Origin: Lepisosteus oculatus
Lineage: Eukaryota; Chordata; Actinopteri; Semionotiformes; Lepisosteidae
Assembly (NCBI RefSeq): GCF_040954835.1
Contig: NC_090704.1
Location: forward strand, 36,460,979-36,524,978
Length of the DNA stretch: 64,000 bases
Reading direction: 5' to 3'
Shown here: one piece after another, positions 35,035-46,700 of the stretch
How the letters are laid out: each line of letters opens with the position of its first letter
Numbering within the stretch: position 1 is the first letter of the stretch
Position numbers and translations under genes: made by a program
The notes under the pieces: generated by a model
The model's database searches: none
The model's input: only the letters and a program-made list of their open reading frames with translations
What the model was told of the DNA's origin: nothing

Positions 35035-36275
35035 CATGGACTGGCTTATCACAGATTTGCTGAATCACTTGTCTGGATCTTTCCAGGAGATAAATCAAGG
35101 ATGAACAATTCCAGTCATTGTGGCACTGATCATCTTCTGGTTTTCATTTCTGCCTTCAACTTGCAGACAGACCTACTGTAAAAACATGATCTGAAATGTC
35201 AAACTAATTTTTTTTTTTAAGTTAATAATTTCTAATTAAAAAGTACCACTGAATCTTGCAATTGACTACAATTGACATGGGAATTAATTGCTCATGCTGC
35301 CTCACAGTGCTGGGGACCCAGATTCAATTCCAGACCCGAGGTCCTACCTGCATAGACCTTGTACAGTATGTTCTCTCCGTCTTCATGTGGGTTTCCTCCA
35401 AGGGCTCTGCTCTCCTTAATATAAACATTGTCCATAAATATGGTAGTGGGTAAAGTGGCTTCTTGGAAAATTAGCCCTAGGTTAGAGTACAGTATGTGTT
35501 TGTATTTACCCAGCAATGACCTAGCATCCTGTCCATAGTGTACCCTGCCTTACACCCATTGTTTGCCAAAGGCTCCAGCTCACCTGCAAAACTGAACTAG
35601 AAGATGCAGTTAGAAAATGGATGGATGGATTTCTATTTGGGCTTAATATCATCTTCAGCTTCAAATTCATACGGTTTCAATTTCATCATCCACTTCACGT
35701 TATATTTGAATACTATGTGGCACTCCAGGTCTACTTGTCAGAGAGAAGGTTAAAACGGTCATCCTTCACACATCAGTTGGTGTTAAGATAATGTAGTACA
35801 AGTTTATTTGAATGGCTTATTTAATTTCTTAAAGGTAACTCCTCAGCAGTATCATATGGTTATGTCATAGCAGAAACTTCATGGTCATTCACTCTCCAAT
35901 ATGAAAGAACATACAAAATATTTTTAAACATATGATGTACAGTAAATTAACTAAATGTGTAGAATGTTTAGAATAGCATAGTAAATATACCTTAATGTGC
36001 AGCACAAGTAATATTAAGCCCTTTTTAAATTCTAAATTCTAATAACATCTGTCTTAAGTATGTACTGTATATAGTATTGAAGTAAGCTATCATATCAAAG
36101 CAATAATATAAAATCCATCTATTCATCCTCCAGTTCATAAAGTACTTATAAAGTTTACCAGACATATAACCATGAACATGCTGATTTGCAGACCAACTCA
36201 CAGTGCAGGAGAATGTATTAGATTATGTCTTATATTAGAGAACTGTCCCAAGAAATGTATTTGAATTGCTGAGTT
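35035..36275 (+). pseudogene. ficolin relic C: intron 1 and intron 4 sequences only
   Basis: Blocks align in order with the intact gene. 35040-35260 matches intron 1 at 23050-23250 (TCTTTCCAGGAGATAAAT, GACAGACCT..CTACTGTAAA, AAAAGTACC.CTGA.TCTTGCA). 35670-35800 matches 23715-23850 (GGTCTACTTGTCAGAGAGAAGGTT-like). 36150-36275 matches intron 4 (ATAACCATGAACA, CAAGAAAT..TTTGAATTGCTGAG). No exon survives between them. A tRNA-SINE is inserted at 35275-35635. This shows that the cluster once extended downstream of the live gene. Confidence 0.7.
35275..35635 (+). mobile_element. tRNA-headed SINE, near full length
   Basis: The head reads GCTGCCTCACAGTGCTGGGG and ATTCAATTCCAGACC, the body GTATGTTCTCTCCGTCTTC and CATGTGGGTTTCCTCC, and the tail CAGTTAGAAAATGGATGGAT. 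It is inserted in ficolin relic C. Confidence 0.85.
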
Positions 36276-36279
36276 TGCT

Positions 36280-36625
36280 TTATTATAAATTCATTTTCTA
36301 ACCACTTTATCCAAAAGAGTCAAGAGGGAGCTGAAGTCTATTCTGGCAAGCAATGGGGACAAGGTGGAATACATCAAGTATGGGATGCCAGTCCAAGGCT
36401 GGGCACATACAGACATGCACACTCACACTATGTACAATTTTACCAGAATCCACTTAACTTTCCATGGTCCAGGGGTGGGCTGGGGGGGACATCTGAGTAA
36501 CTGGAAAAAAACTCACACAGGGGAGAACACACAAATTCCACACAAATAACACACCAGTTCCAGAACTGAATCCAAGGTCTTAGCTGGACTGTGAGTCAAC
36601 AATGCTAACCACTGTGCCATTTTTC
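36280..36625 (-). mobile_element. tRNA-headed SINE, near full length
   Basis: Reverse-oriented: the tail complement ATTCATTTTCTAACCACTTT, then GGCAAGCAATGGGGAC, ACTCACACTATG, and the head complement TCCAGAACTGAATCC and AATGCTAACCACTGTGCC. Confidence 0.8.
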
Positions 36626-36790
36626 CACTGTATACCAAAAAAATGGGGAAATGTCCAAACCATATGCTTGTAGAATGTCTAATACTTATCAATGTATTTA
36701 TCAATATACGGTATATGAATGGTGTCCTAGTGGTGTTGATTTTTTGGCTTCAGATTTCCTGAATAGGTAAACATGACAGTATATTTTAAA

Positions 36791-37054
36791 TCAGGTGGGT
36801 AGCTGCGTCAGCATGCGCACGCTGCAAAGGAACAAGTAATAGGTTTATTCCATACTGAAAAAAAAGAAGAAAGAGAACACAACGTTTCGGCCGTGGAGCC
36901 TTATTCCATGCTGAAAAAAAGAAGAAAGAACACAACGTTTCAGCCGTGGAGCCTTCTTCCGGAAGGCTTCCTGAAGAAGGCTCCACGGCCGAAACGTTGT
37001 GTTCTCTTTCTTCTTTTTTTTCAGCATGGAATAAACCTATTACTTGTTCCTTTG
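36791..37054 (+). mobile_element. 264-bp fold-back insertion with perfect 14-bp target duplication
   Basis: CAGTATATTTTAAA occurs at 36777-36790 and again at 37055-37068, directly flanking the element. Inside, TGCAAAGGAACAAGTAATAGG near the left is mirrored by CCTATTACTTGTTCCTTTGCA at the right. The arms share the sequence around GGCTCCACGGCCGAAACG and its complement. The left arm is itself partly duplicated (two copies of the CAACGTTTC..CCGTGGAGCC segment). A long target duplication points to LINE-type retroposition rather than a cut-and-paste transposase. Confidence 0.85.
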
Positions 37055-37922
37055 CAGTATATTTTAAAGGCTCTAATGGTTAATCAAAGAAGAATTGTTA
37101 AATATAAACACTTTTAGAGCCATCAGCTATAGTAATAGTAAAGAATGATACAACTCATAGATGTGAGTAATTTTTAAAATTCTTGAAAAATTGTTTCAAA
37201 GTATTGATTTTCATCACAGCTTCACACAGTACCCAAAATATATTATAAGTCATGTTAATTAATAATATTAAGAATATATGAATAATGGCCTGATATTCTA
37301 CTACAAACATTATTAAAAGTAATTTTTCATTTGCATAAATAATACAAGTGATTTAAAATAAATTGGGGCAGATTACACTGACCACTGTGAGATTTAAGTT
37401 TTCAATCCTTTGACACACTATTTCTTAAAATTCCAGTTAAGATAGCGTTGTTCTTCTTTACAGACATAAGGCAGACTCAAAAGCAAAATAGAAAACTGAA
37501 ATTCAAGAAACTGATTAAGCAACATGACCAGACACACTCAAATTCATCTTCTGATATGTTTATTATAATTTCAAGATTATAGGCAATTAATGAAGCACCA
37601 AGTTTAAGATGAACAAACATTGTATTTTTGGACTGTTTTGGCTCACATTTGCAGTATTTGAGTCAGAATTCAGACATGATAAAAGGGACAAGTACGTAAT
37701 ACCAAGTTTCAGGTAAAATTCTGCTTCACTGAAATCTTTAAGTTTAAACATTGTAAGAAATATCTGTCATCGCAATCTGTTTTTCAAAGATTCCTATAAA
37801 GTATGCTTAGGGAACAATTTTAAATTTATGGGAGGACTTTGACGTTTAGAAATGCTGAACATTCCAGGGAGCACCCAATCCAGACATATTAAAATATTAG
37901 CTGTGCTCAAATGAGGACATTT

Positions 37923-38340
37923 TAAAAATCCTTGCTACCACTTCTAAAATATTTCTTTCTTCCTGTTATTTGTATGGTTCACATCCATCTGGACCTCATT
38001 GTTGTAATGGATTATTCAAGGGAAAAGGAAAACCAAATGTCCCTGTCCTCTTCTGGCAACACAAACCAAATTAAATGGGAGTTACTGAGGACAGCTGTGC
38101 TATTCAACCTGGATTGTGTTGCAAGAGTGTGCGATCAACACTGACTAAAGGGATTTACTGCTGATTAAATCTGAATAATTTGCAAGGCATTGCAATCATT
38201 TTATTATCAAATCATGGGAAGAAATTATTTTAAAATCCTTGCTCCGACTTCTAAAATATTTCTTTCTTCTTGTTATTTGTAAGGTTCATGTCCAACTGGA
38301 CCCCACTGCTGTGCTGTATTATTCAAGTGGAAAGGAAAGC
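37923..38340 (+). repeat. pair of 110-bp direct repeats
   Basis: 37923-38035 and 38230-38340 share CTTCTAAAATATTTCTTTCT, TGTTATTTGTA.GGTTCA, GGACC and ATTATTCAAG, at an offset near 307 bp. Identity is perhaps 80-85% by eye. Confidence 0.75.
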
Positions 38341-38429
38341 ATGGGTGGAGAATGTGTTAAACATTTTGCGGGAAGAAATTAAACAAACTGATGTGTCTCC
38401 TAACTAATAAACAAGGACATCTATCCACC

Positions 38430-38600
38430 CATCCACTTCAGCGTCACGGGGGATCCAGAACCTATCTAGGCAAGCAACAGGTGTAAGGCAGGATACACCC
38501 TGGACAGGACTCCAGTCCATCATAGGTGACACAGTAAACAGACACGCACACACTCACACCAAGTGATTACAGGTGAAATACTAATAGGTGTGAGCACAGC
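38430..38600 (-). mobile_element. tRNA-headed SINE, tail half
   Basis: Reverse-oriented: GGCAAGCAACAGGTGTAAGG, GATACACCCTGGACAGGACT and ACACACTCACACC. Confidence 0.7.
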
Positions 38601-39253
38601 AGCACTGTTTCCACATATGTTTAACAATCCTTTTTGCTTTCTGGTGTATTCAGCCAGCCGACAGCTGATATAAGAGAAAGTCAATTAGAGAACATGATGT
38701 CAGTGCAGATGTTCTATTTAGTTTTGTGGTTGTGGTTTTGCAAAATTTGTTGACATTACAGTAACTATTTTAAAGACCAACAGATGTAAAAAAAACAATG
38801 TTTATCACAGAGGATTGGACATCCTTACTTTCCACCTTTCCCCATGCAGGTACAATGTGCATGTTTGATGAAGTCAGAAATATGCATAATTCTGTTTTAT
38901 GAAATCAATAAAGAGAGTATCCAGGTCTTAATTTTGACACTGTGCCCAACTACATAGAAAAAGATCTGGAATATTAGTATGCTCTGGTACTTTCATGTGA
39001 GTGTCCACTGCACACAGTGACCATCAGAAGTACAGAGATGGAAAAACACTTTGTGAATTTATTAAACTTACCAAAAAGTTCTGAGGTTTGTTTCACAGCA
39101 GGACTAGATTTTGTTTTTAACATTTAAATGTCTAAACCATTGACACTTCTGTCATTCTGTATCAACTAGCAATCCATTTGTAATATGCAGAAAGGGCTCT
39201 GATGACAAAGGTTAAGACAGGATAATCATATTTTTTCCAGTCTTCTTTTTGTT

Positions 39254-39285
39254 ATAATATATATATATAGTCTTATATATATATA
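39254..39285. repeat. AT dinucleotide tract
   Basis: Two short AT runs separated by GTCT, self-complementary. Ordinary microsatellite. Confidence 0.8.
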
Positions 39286-40393
39286 CAGTACATACCCAAA
39301 TTTAGACCTGAAGGTTGTGTGATTTCAAGCCTTACCACAGAATCCTCTGAGCCACTTGCCTTCACTGTAGACCGTGCAGCCCAGTACGAGATGATCAATG
39401 CTTATTGGAGAAGAGGCTCATTCCACCGTATAAGATCAAAATAATCCCTCAACCTCATTGGTGATATCAAATTTATTCAAATAAATCTGTCGTGAAAGCT
39501 ATGGTTAAGTTCTTTGCCGCTGAAGACATCTATGCAATGCTAAGCATGGTGTCTGCTTCTGTCTGCACTGGAACTGAGTGGCAGAATAGGTCTAACAAAA
39601 CTACTAATACAGGGAAAATGTAAAGCAGAGCAAACTTAATGGCAGCTGTTTCACTGTTCTCTCTGTAGTGTGAAAATTGATCATAGCACCAAAAGGTTAT
39701 TTCTAAATCATTCATCGTGACAAAATATTTTGCAGAAATGGTAGAGAGTATGGATAGCCATACACAAAACATTCATGAATTAGTTGTTAAAATTTTCCAT
39801 TGGATTTTCACTTTTAAAGAACACTCTAAAACGGCAGCCATTGAGTCGAGCTTCAGAAAGGAAAAAGATATGAGGGAGGCAGCTTGAGCACATTGCTGCT
39901 ACAGCTGTCAAGATGCAACAAGCAGTTTAAAACTACCTAAAACATTTAAAACAAAGGTCTAGTAAATAGAAAGAACGTCTACTGCTCTACTTTTTTGGAA
40001 CATTTAAAACAAAAACAAAACACAAAATAGGTTTGCTTTCCTAAAACTGCTTAACAAAAAAGGCCCAAAAATTACACCTCAGGCAGGAGGCTGTCCAGTG
40101 TAGAGGAGTCAGCTGGTTCATGCAAGACCACAAAGCCTTTTGGTTCCTCACTCCCTTTTAACCTTCAGTTCACTTCCAGTAAAAATGCGCTAGAATTTCC
40201 CTTAAATTAATTTCACTAGAACGTCAAACTAAATTAAATAATGCACTGGATTATGGGATCATTAGCTGTAAAATATTTTCAAGAATTGATGCAAGTGTCT
40301 GGAAATTTCTTTCAGTTAACCAAAGCATGAAATGAGGGTTCCACTGCCCTAATTTGGATCTGGCAACCCTGACGCACCTGTTCTAATCTACAT

Positions 40394-40399
40394 TTTATT
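40394..40399 (-). terminator. candidate NARF polyadenylation signal
   Basis: AATAAA on the minus strand about 370 bp past the NARF stop. It is the clearest candidate within 400 bp but is unproven. Confidence 0.3.
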
Positions 40400-40770
40400 T
40401 CCTTTCATCGACCCTCAAGTGTTTAAGCAATCCACAGCACCAGGATCACTGGAACAATTAAGGGTTAATTAAACGGATGAAACACAAGCTAGGTCAAAGC
40501 CCTGTAGCAGAACACAATGGAAGTGCCAAGATCTCCCACACCAGTCTCAGAGAACGTGTGTGTGTGTGATTTTCTAAGCCCCGTGCACTGCTGCCGGGAC
40601 AAATCATATTAATATATATGAATATAAAAATGTATAAATGGGGGACATAATTGGCGAGTGTGAATTAAAGAAAGAAGAATCCAAATTAAATTCCCTCATA
40701 TCTGGATGAAGAAGCTGCGTGGCTGTGTCATGAAAGTCGGAGATTTACTGATCAGGGAGAGAGGGCCAGG

Positions 40771-43700
40771 CTACCACTTGTAGTCCGGCGAGCTGGCCGC
40801 CTGGTTCTCTGGCCTGTATTGCGTGTGAAGGACCTGCCGAGCCCTGGGGGAGTCAGCTCCCTCCAGCCAGTCCTGGTAGAGCCTGTGCACCTGGGGGCTA
40901 GTCTCTGGTAACCTCATTGGCAGGCTGGTGTACACCTCCTCCATCTGCTGCAGCAATGCCCGGTCCGGTTTCCCGCTTTCCAGCTGCGCCTGGCCTTTCC
41001 CATTCAGACAGCCTGGCAGACCAAGATACGCAGAACGTTAACTGCAGCTCCACTAACGTAACCCAAGACAAGCATGACTGCTTATGGAACAGATTAAGGT
41101 TTATTCCATGCTGAAAGGAAAAGAGACAACTTTTTGGCAGTGGAGCCTTCTTCAGGTGTGTGAATGCTTCTTCAGGTTTGACTGGTTATAAACATCAAAC
41201 CAGGGAGCACTTGCATTTCATATTAATATTCTTCTATACAAGTCCCTTTCACTTCTGTTGAGATTAATACTATCTTTGAACCTGAAAATATTGCAGAGTC
41301 CGCAGCACAAATTTGCATTTTCTCTCCTAAGTGCCGACACAAAATGAAGAGACAAAAACAATATTCTGCAATGAACAGATTTTCTATTGCATACATATTT
41401 CTATGTAAGGGAATTATACAGTACATCTATAAAATATGTTGGCCTTATTGATACATATGACATGACAGCACATGGTGGTCATAAGATACCATAAGAGTTG
41501 GTGTTACAAAAGTGTCCGCTGTCTCTGTCAACTTGGAAGGCCTCTAACCAAAAGAGAAAGCCTGCTTTCACTGAGTTATAGAAATTGTTTAACCTATAAG
41601 AGAAGCCAAATGTACCTTCTCTTTTGAACTTCTGAGGTTACTCTGTTACTGTGTTGAACTACAAGGAGGTTTATGGTACATATTTCTAGTGTGTACCTTC
41701 CACTTTAGCCATTTGTATATATTTTGTACACTTTTCTATGAAAACTGATGATTCAACAAATAACCTGCTCTTTCAAAAGTCAGCTTGATAATCCATAGCA
41801 GTTATTATTCAAATAGAAACTGCACCTTTATCTTATGACCACATCCAATTTACTAAAAGATGGAAATTTAAAAACACTGAGTTAAACCTAAAGTTAAATA
41901 AAAGGATTTTATAAACCTAAGAATTTACAAATTAATCACAGTAATCTTTTAAGAATAACAGATGAGACAATGGAAGACTGTGGACCAGACCTGTGAAAAC
42001 CCATACTCTTTGAAACATTAGGTTTGAATTACTTGCCTCCTGGACAGGAAAGCACCTCCACCAACTGGTAAGGGAACTTTCCTTTCTTGAGCTTTTGAAT
42101 CATGTTCTGTATATTTCTGAAGCCATATACAGCAGCAAACTGTAAGAGTGTTTCTCCATCCTTCTCCAGTGTCACCTCCTGGAAGTCCCGGTTCCTGAGA
42201 GGCAAGAAAGGAGTAGAGCATGAGGAATTAATTCACACATTTTAGGAAAAACTGTTCAATGTTCTGTTGTGTTCCTGTGTACAGATTATTGTGTAAAAGT
42301 TCAAATTAATATACCTGCAATATACCTGCAGTCCCTGCAATGGTAAGGCTTATTTATCTATGTCAGACTTCCCTCACTTTCATAAATAAAAACAACAAAA
42401 CCCTGATATAAATTCACAGTTTAACCTGAATACAACACACATTTTTTGTTTTAAGGGCTTTTAATTTTGGGAACTAAATAATTTATATTCCAAATAAAAA
42501 TAGTTCACTTTCATTGCTGCATACAATATGCTTAAAAAATATTTTTTAATGCTTATATACAATAGGCAAACAAGTCTCTTCTAGTTGATCTGAAGATATT
42601 ATAAATGCCAATTTATAGTTTTTAGAAGGTATGTATGTAACCCACTTTGGAATAACTTACAACCAGAGAACGATTGTAAAACCATTTGATGATGAGTGTC
42701 ACATTCAGATTTGGTAAATGTAGCCAACAACTTTATTCCTTAGTACAGGGAGTCTTTATATGGTGAGCATTCCAGAAGACCCAAACAGACACAGACCCAA
42801 AGCACTCACTTCAGAGTCTTATAAACTATTTCCTCGACATCCAGTCCAAAGAGCTCTTTGGCTGCATATTTGAAGATGTGTTCCAGAAATCCCTCTGCTC
42901 CCCTCCCTTCATGCCGAACAATATCGACTTCCTCTGTCTCCCCAAACCTGGAAACAAAGAGCAGATTTCATCACACACTAAAATCTTATCTTGACTTATA
43001 AACTAATTTCAGATTACTGTCTTCCTGACTTGGCTCTAAATAGCACACAAGGGTGTTTGCCAATCCTCTTTATGAAAACGAAAGGTGACAGGGAAGGATC
43101 TGTGCAGAGTTCACTCTCAGCAGAAACCTTATAGTTTCAAGCAACTTATTAAATACCAGGGCTCAAATAGTTGAGCTATGGAACACTGGGGAGACCACAA
43201 TACATCTTAGCAAGCCTGGATTTATTACCCTTTCCCATTCACCACTTCATTTACACCACTTAAATCAACTTCAAGCAAAATGAAGAACAATTACACTGAT
43301 CTCTGCTATTACATGAGTTTCTAAAACGCGAATTGGCTCATATGCGATTGGTAAATTGGGGACAGTTGTCTGTATAAAAGGAAACTCGTGTTGGCTTATA
43401 TGCGATTCCATCCCCGACATGTTTACGTTTTGCATGGTGGAGTAACACAACTGAACGCATCGATCCACAGAGGAATACACATGATGCTCAGCTGTCCCAC
43501 GTGCTTTGTTTTGAAAGTGCCAATAATTGTAGGAGTTGCTCCTCAATTCTCCTTGCCCACATGAATCGTTCCATAAATGCTACACTATAAATTTAATGTG
43601 TTTAAACTGTGTAAACATTTTTTAATAGGATAACTAACAAATTTGGTCAAGCTTTGGTTAGGCATTTGGTTAGGTTTTGAGCTAATGCTTACATTTGGGT

Positions 43701-46700
43701 AATAATTTAAGTAGAGACTATATACTGTTTTCAGTTTAACTAACTACTTTTCACAGAGCTGCAAGAACTTACACATGATCTAAAGGAATGGAATCCAAGC
43801 TCTCAATTGAAACCTTTTGCTCCTCCATCATGAGCATGATTTCCCCTGAAACACAAAAAAGCGCTGTTATAATATTCCGAGTACCTCAGAACAGATAGAT
43901 TTCATATAGATGAATAATGAATTTCTGTATTAAACATGGGAAAGATGGCTTAATTATGTTAATTTCACAATGTTAGGCAGGACAATCATTTCAGTCTGCT
44001 TTCTATACATTTAATCAAGACAAGCAGCCACAGAAAGCCATTTCACTCTATTAAGGTTCTTTAAACATGGTATACTGTACATGTACTTTGCCTGGTGAAG
44101 CAGACTTAAAGAGTGAAATACTTTCTCACACCTACTGTGAGAACCCAAATACAGCAAAACCAATTTTTAACACCTCCTGTTCAACATATGTGTGGATATA
44201 AGGCATCTGCATTACAGGACTGAATACAATGGTGTCAATGCCTCCTAAGATGTGCTCGTTTTATTATCTACTTGATATATATTAACATACAGTATATACA
44301 GTACTAAAGGCGTGAAACTAAACAGAAGTCTACAGTCTCTTTTCAGTGTTTGCATAGTGAATTACAAATAATAGTTAAAAGCTTACAATATGTAAAGTCA
44401 GCCACTCAACACTTCAGTCACCACCCCTAGATAGTGTGTCTGGTGAGTATCCTGAAGTGTGTTAAGGGGTCAATCTAGCACTGACCTGAGGTGACAACAC
44501 AGTCTACATCTTGGCTTTCCAGCAGGCTGTTGTAGAACTCCTCCCGCAAAGCCTCCAACTTCTTATCAAAGCAGGGTGCCACCACCACATGGTACACTTT
44601 ATCTGGGGAGAGCTTCTGAAAAACAGCATCAAACACTCCCTTGTCAAGAGACAGATAAAGCCTGGGAGCCTTTTTACAGAAGAAGCAGGAGGTTTGAGTT
44701 CTGTGGCTGCAATTTAGGGTTTTCAGGATTTCCACGAAAGAAGACTCACTTCAATCCATAAGGTTCTTGTTTCCTTTTGAATGTGAACTATTCACAAACT
44801 GAAAAAAAAACACCTTAATATCAATTTAGAAATATATTTTAGGAACTGAGAATAGCCCTGTAGTTGTGGTAGCACTCAAGTAGTTTATTCAATGTTAACA
44901 ATACTAGCTAGTTTAGTGAATACATTAAAACAAAAGCGTTTGGAAAGTCATCCAATCACTTCTTGTGCTAATGCAAAATGCATGATGCATCTATTTTTCT
45001 CTGACGATTTATTAAATAAAATGTAAACCTAGGTTTTAGATGAAATAAACACTTGGGAAAGCTTAAGAACTTATTAATGGATTAACTAAGGACTAATGTA
45101 AAACGCATAGAAGCTTGAACACTCCCCAAAATTTTAAACATTCAACAAAAGAAGGTTTTAAGGCTAACCAGTTAATTAGCCAAGACAGGCCCTTGAGTGA
45201 CAATATTAACATGGGAAACAGTATCCTCAATGCTATGTGTTTTTTCTGACGTGATGAATCTCCTAATGGCTTAAGTACTCTGTCATGATTAATATTTTTT
45301 GACGATGTATGCAGATACATTATTGTTAAGATATTAACAATGGTACAAATATTTATACACTTCCTCTTTTATTAAATTGATATTTAAAACCAAATGTAAC
45401 ATATTACATGAATTCACTTACAAACTAATAATTTCACTCATCCTTAAGGCTGTAAAAAAGGAGCTAGCTATTATGATTGTGATGATGCTCACCTGCTGTT
45501 TGGTGAAATAGTCCTTGACCAGAGAGCCCATTATCTGCTGGGGGGATTTGGAGGTGCAGATGTGTGGGGTCACAAGGCTACCCAAAACACGCTCTGCATA
45601 GCGGATCCACCCTGAGAACAAAAGGTCACCGTCAGTCTGGTCTCAGAACACCTCACACAGCACCTCATTCATGCCATTTCCACGAAAATCAAAGCAATGG
45701 CTTGAGCTTATTATCCCCTATAATCTGGCTGCACTGGTGTTAATTTTAATTAGAATGTCCTTTAACTCTATGACTAAGTCAGATCACATGAATCTCTTGC
45801 TTAACATTGAAAGCCCTCTTTGTATAATGTTCTGACTGCATTATTTCATTTGAAATGCTACTGTATACCGTCATGAGACTTTAGGGTTTTCTTAAGGTAT
45901 CTGAGTCTTCACTCTGCTTTAAACAATCACTCCCAGATTAATTGTGTCGGCAGGTTATCAACTGGGACACATACTTACAAGTTTAATGTTTCCATGGATC
46001 TTACAACTAAACAGATAAGTTATTACATACAGTATAATGATTAGCATCGTTATTACCAATACTAGTCATAATACTTTATTTTATAATGTATCGCAGCTTT
46101 GCGGAAGCGACAATTCTAGTATATGTTTTGACAAGACTACTGATTATTTGAGCAATACAACTTCAAGGCACAACACATTTCAAAGCACAGAAATCAACTG
46201 CATGTTAAAAACTGATATTTATAGTTATATTTATATTATTACTATGGGACGTTGACTCCTCCATCAGTACTCTGATGACTGAAGAAGTTCTACACACAAA
46301 TGTGTGCAGCCTATGATCCACAACATTCTGTATCCAGAAACTTTTATCCTATACAACATTCAAGACTTAAACACTGTGTAAAATGTTCTTTATTTTTAGA
46401 ATATATTTGTATATTTGTAACTGCACTGCAAAATAAATTTAAAAATAAAGTTGTAAATCATGTACAAAGCTTAATTTTTACTGCTTTACTGCATGTAAAC
46501 ACAAATGTGTATAATATGTTTATGTACAAAGCACAGTTTTAGAAAGATGGAAGAGAAGATAAAAATCAGTACCAAGTTTACAAGTGGTTTAAAAGTTGGA
46601 CTTTACGTAGCTAAATGTATAAGCAGTAATCAGGATATATCTCCAGAGAATACTTACTTGTGATCTGGTACTCTTTCATATTACATACCTACAACTCCAA

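Larger units (their letters stand above)
37069..40390. other. gene-free stretch between relic C and NARF
   Basis: No exon recognised. Contents: a dispersed direct repeat (37923-38340), a SINE fragment (38430-38600), an AT tract (39254-39285), and frames of 70-80 codons at 37932 (+) and 39530-39772 (-) without known domains. Confidence 0.45.

Noticed and set aside
43271-43546. 91-codon minus-strand frame as an extra NARF exon
   Set aside because: The NARF reading phase passes directly from exon 8 (43845-43773) to exon 9 (42947-42810), and the frame has no counterpart in the family.
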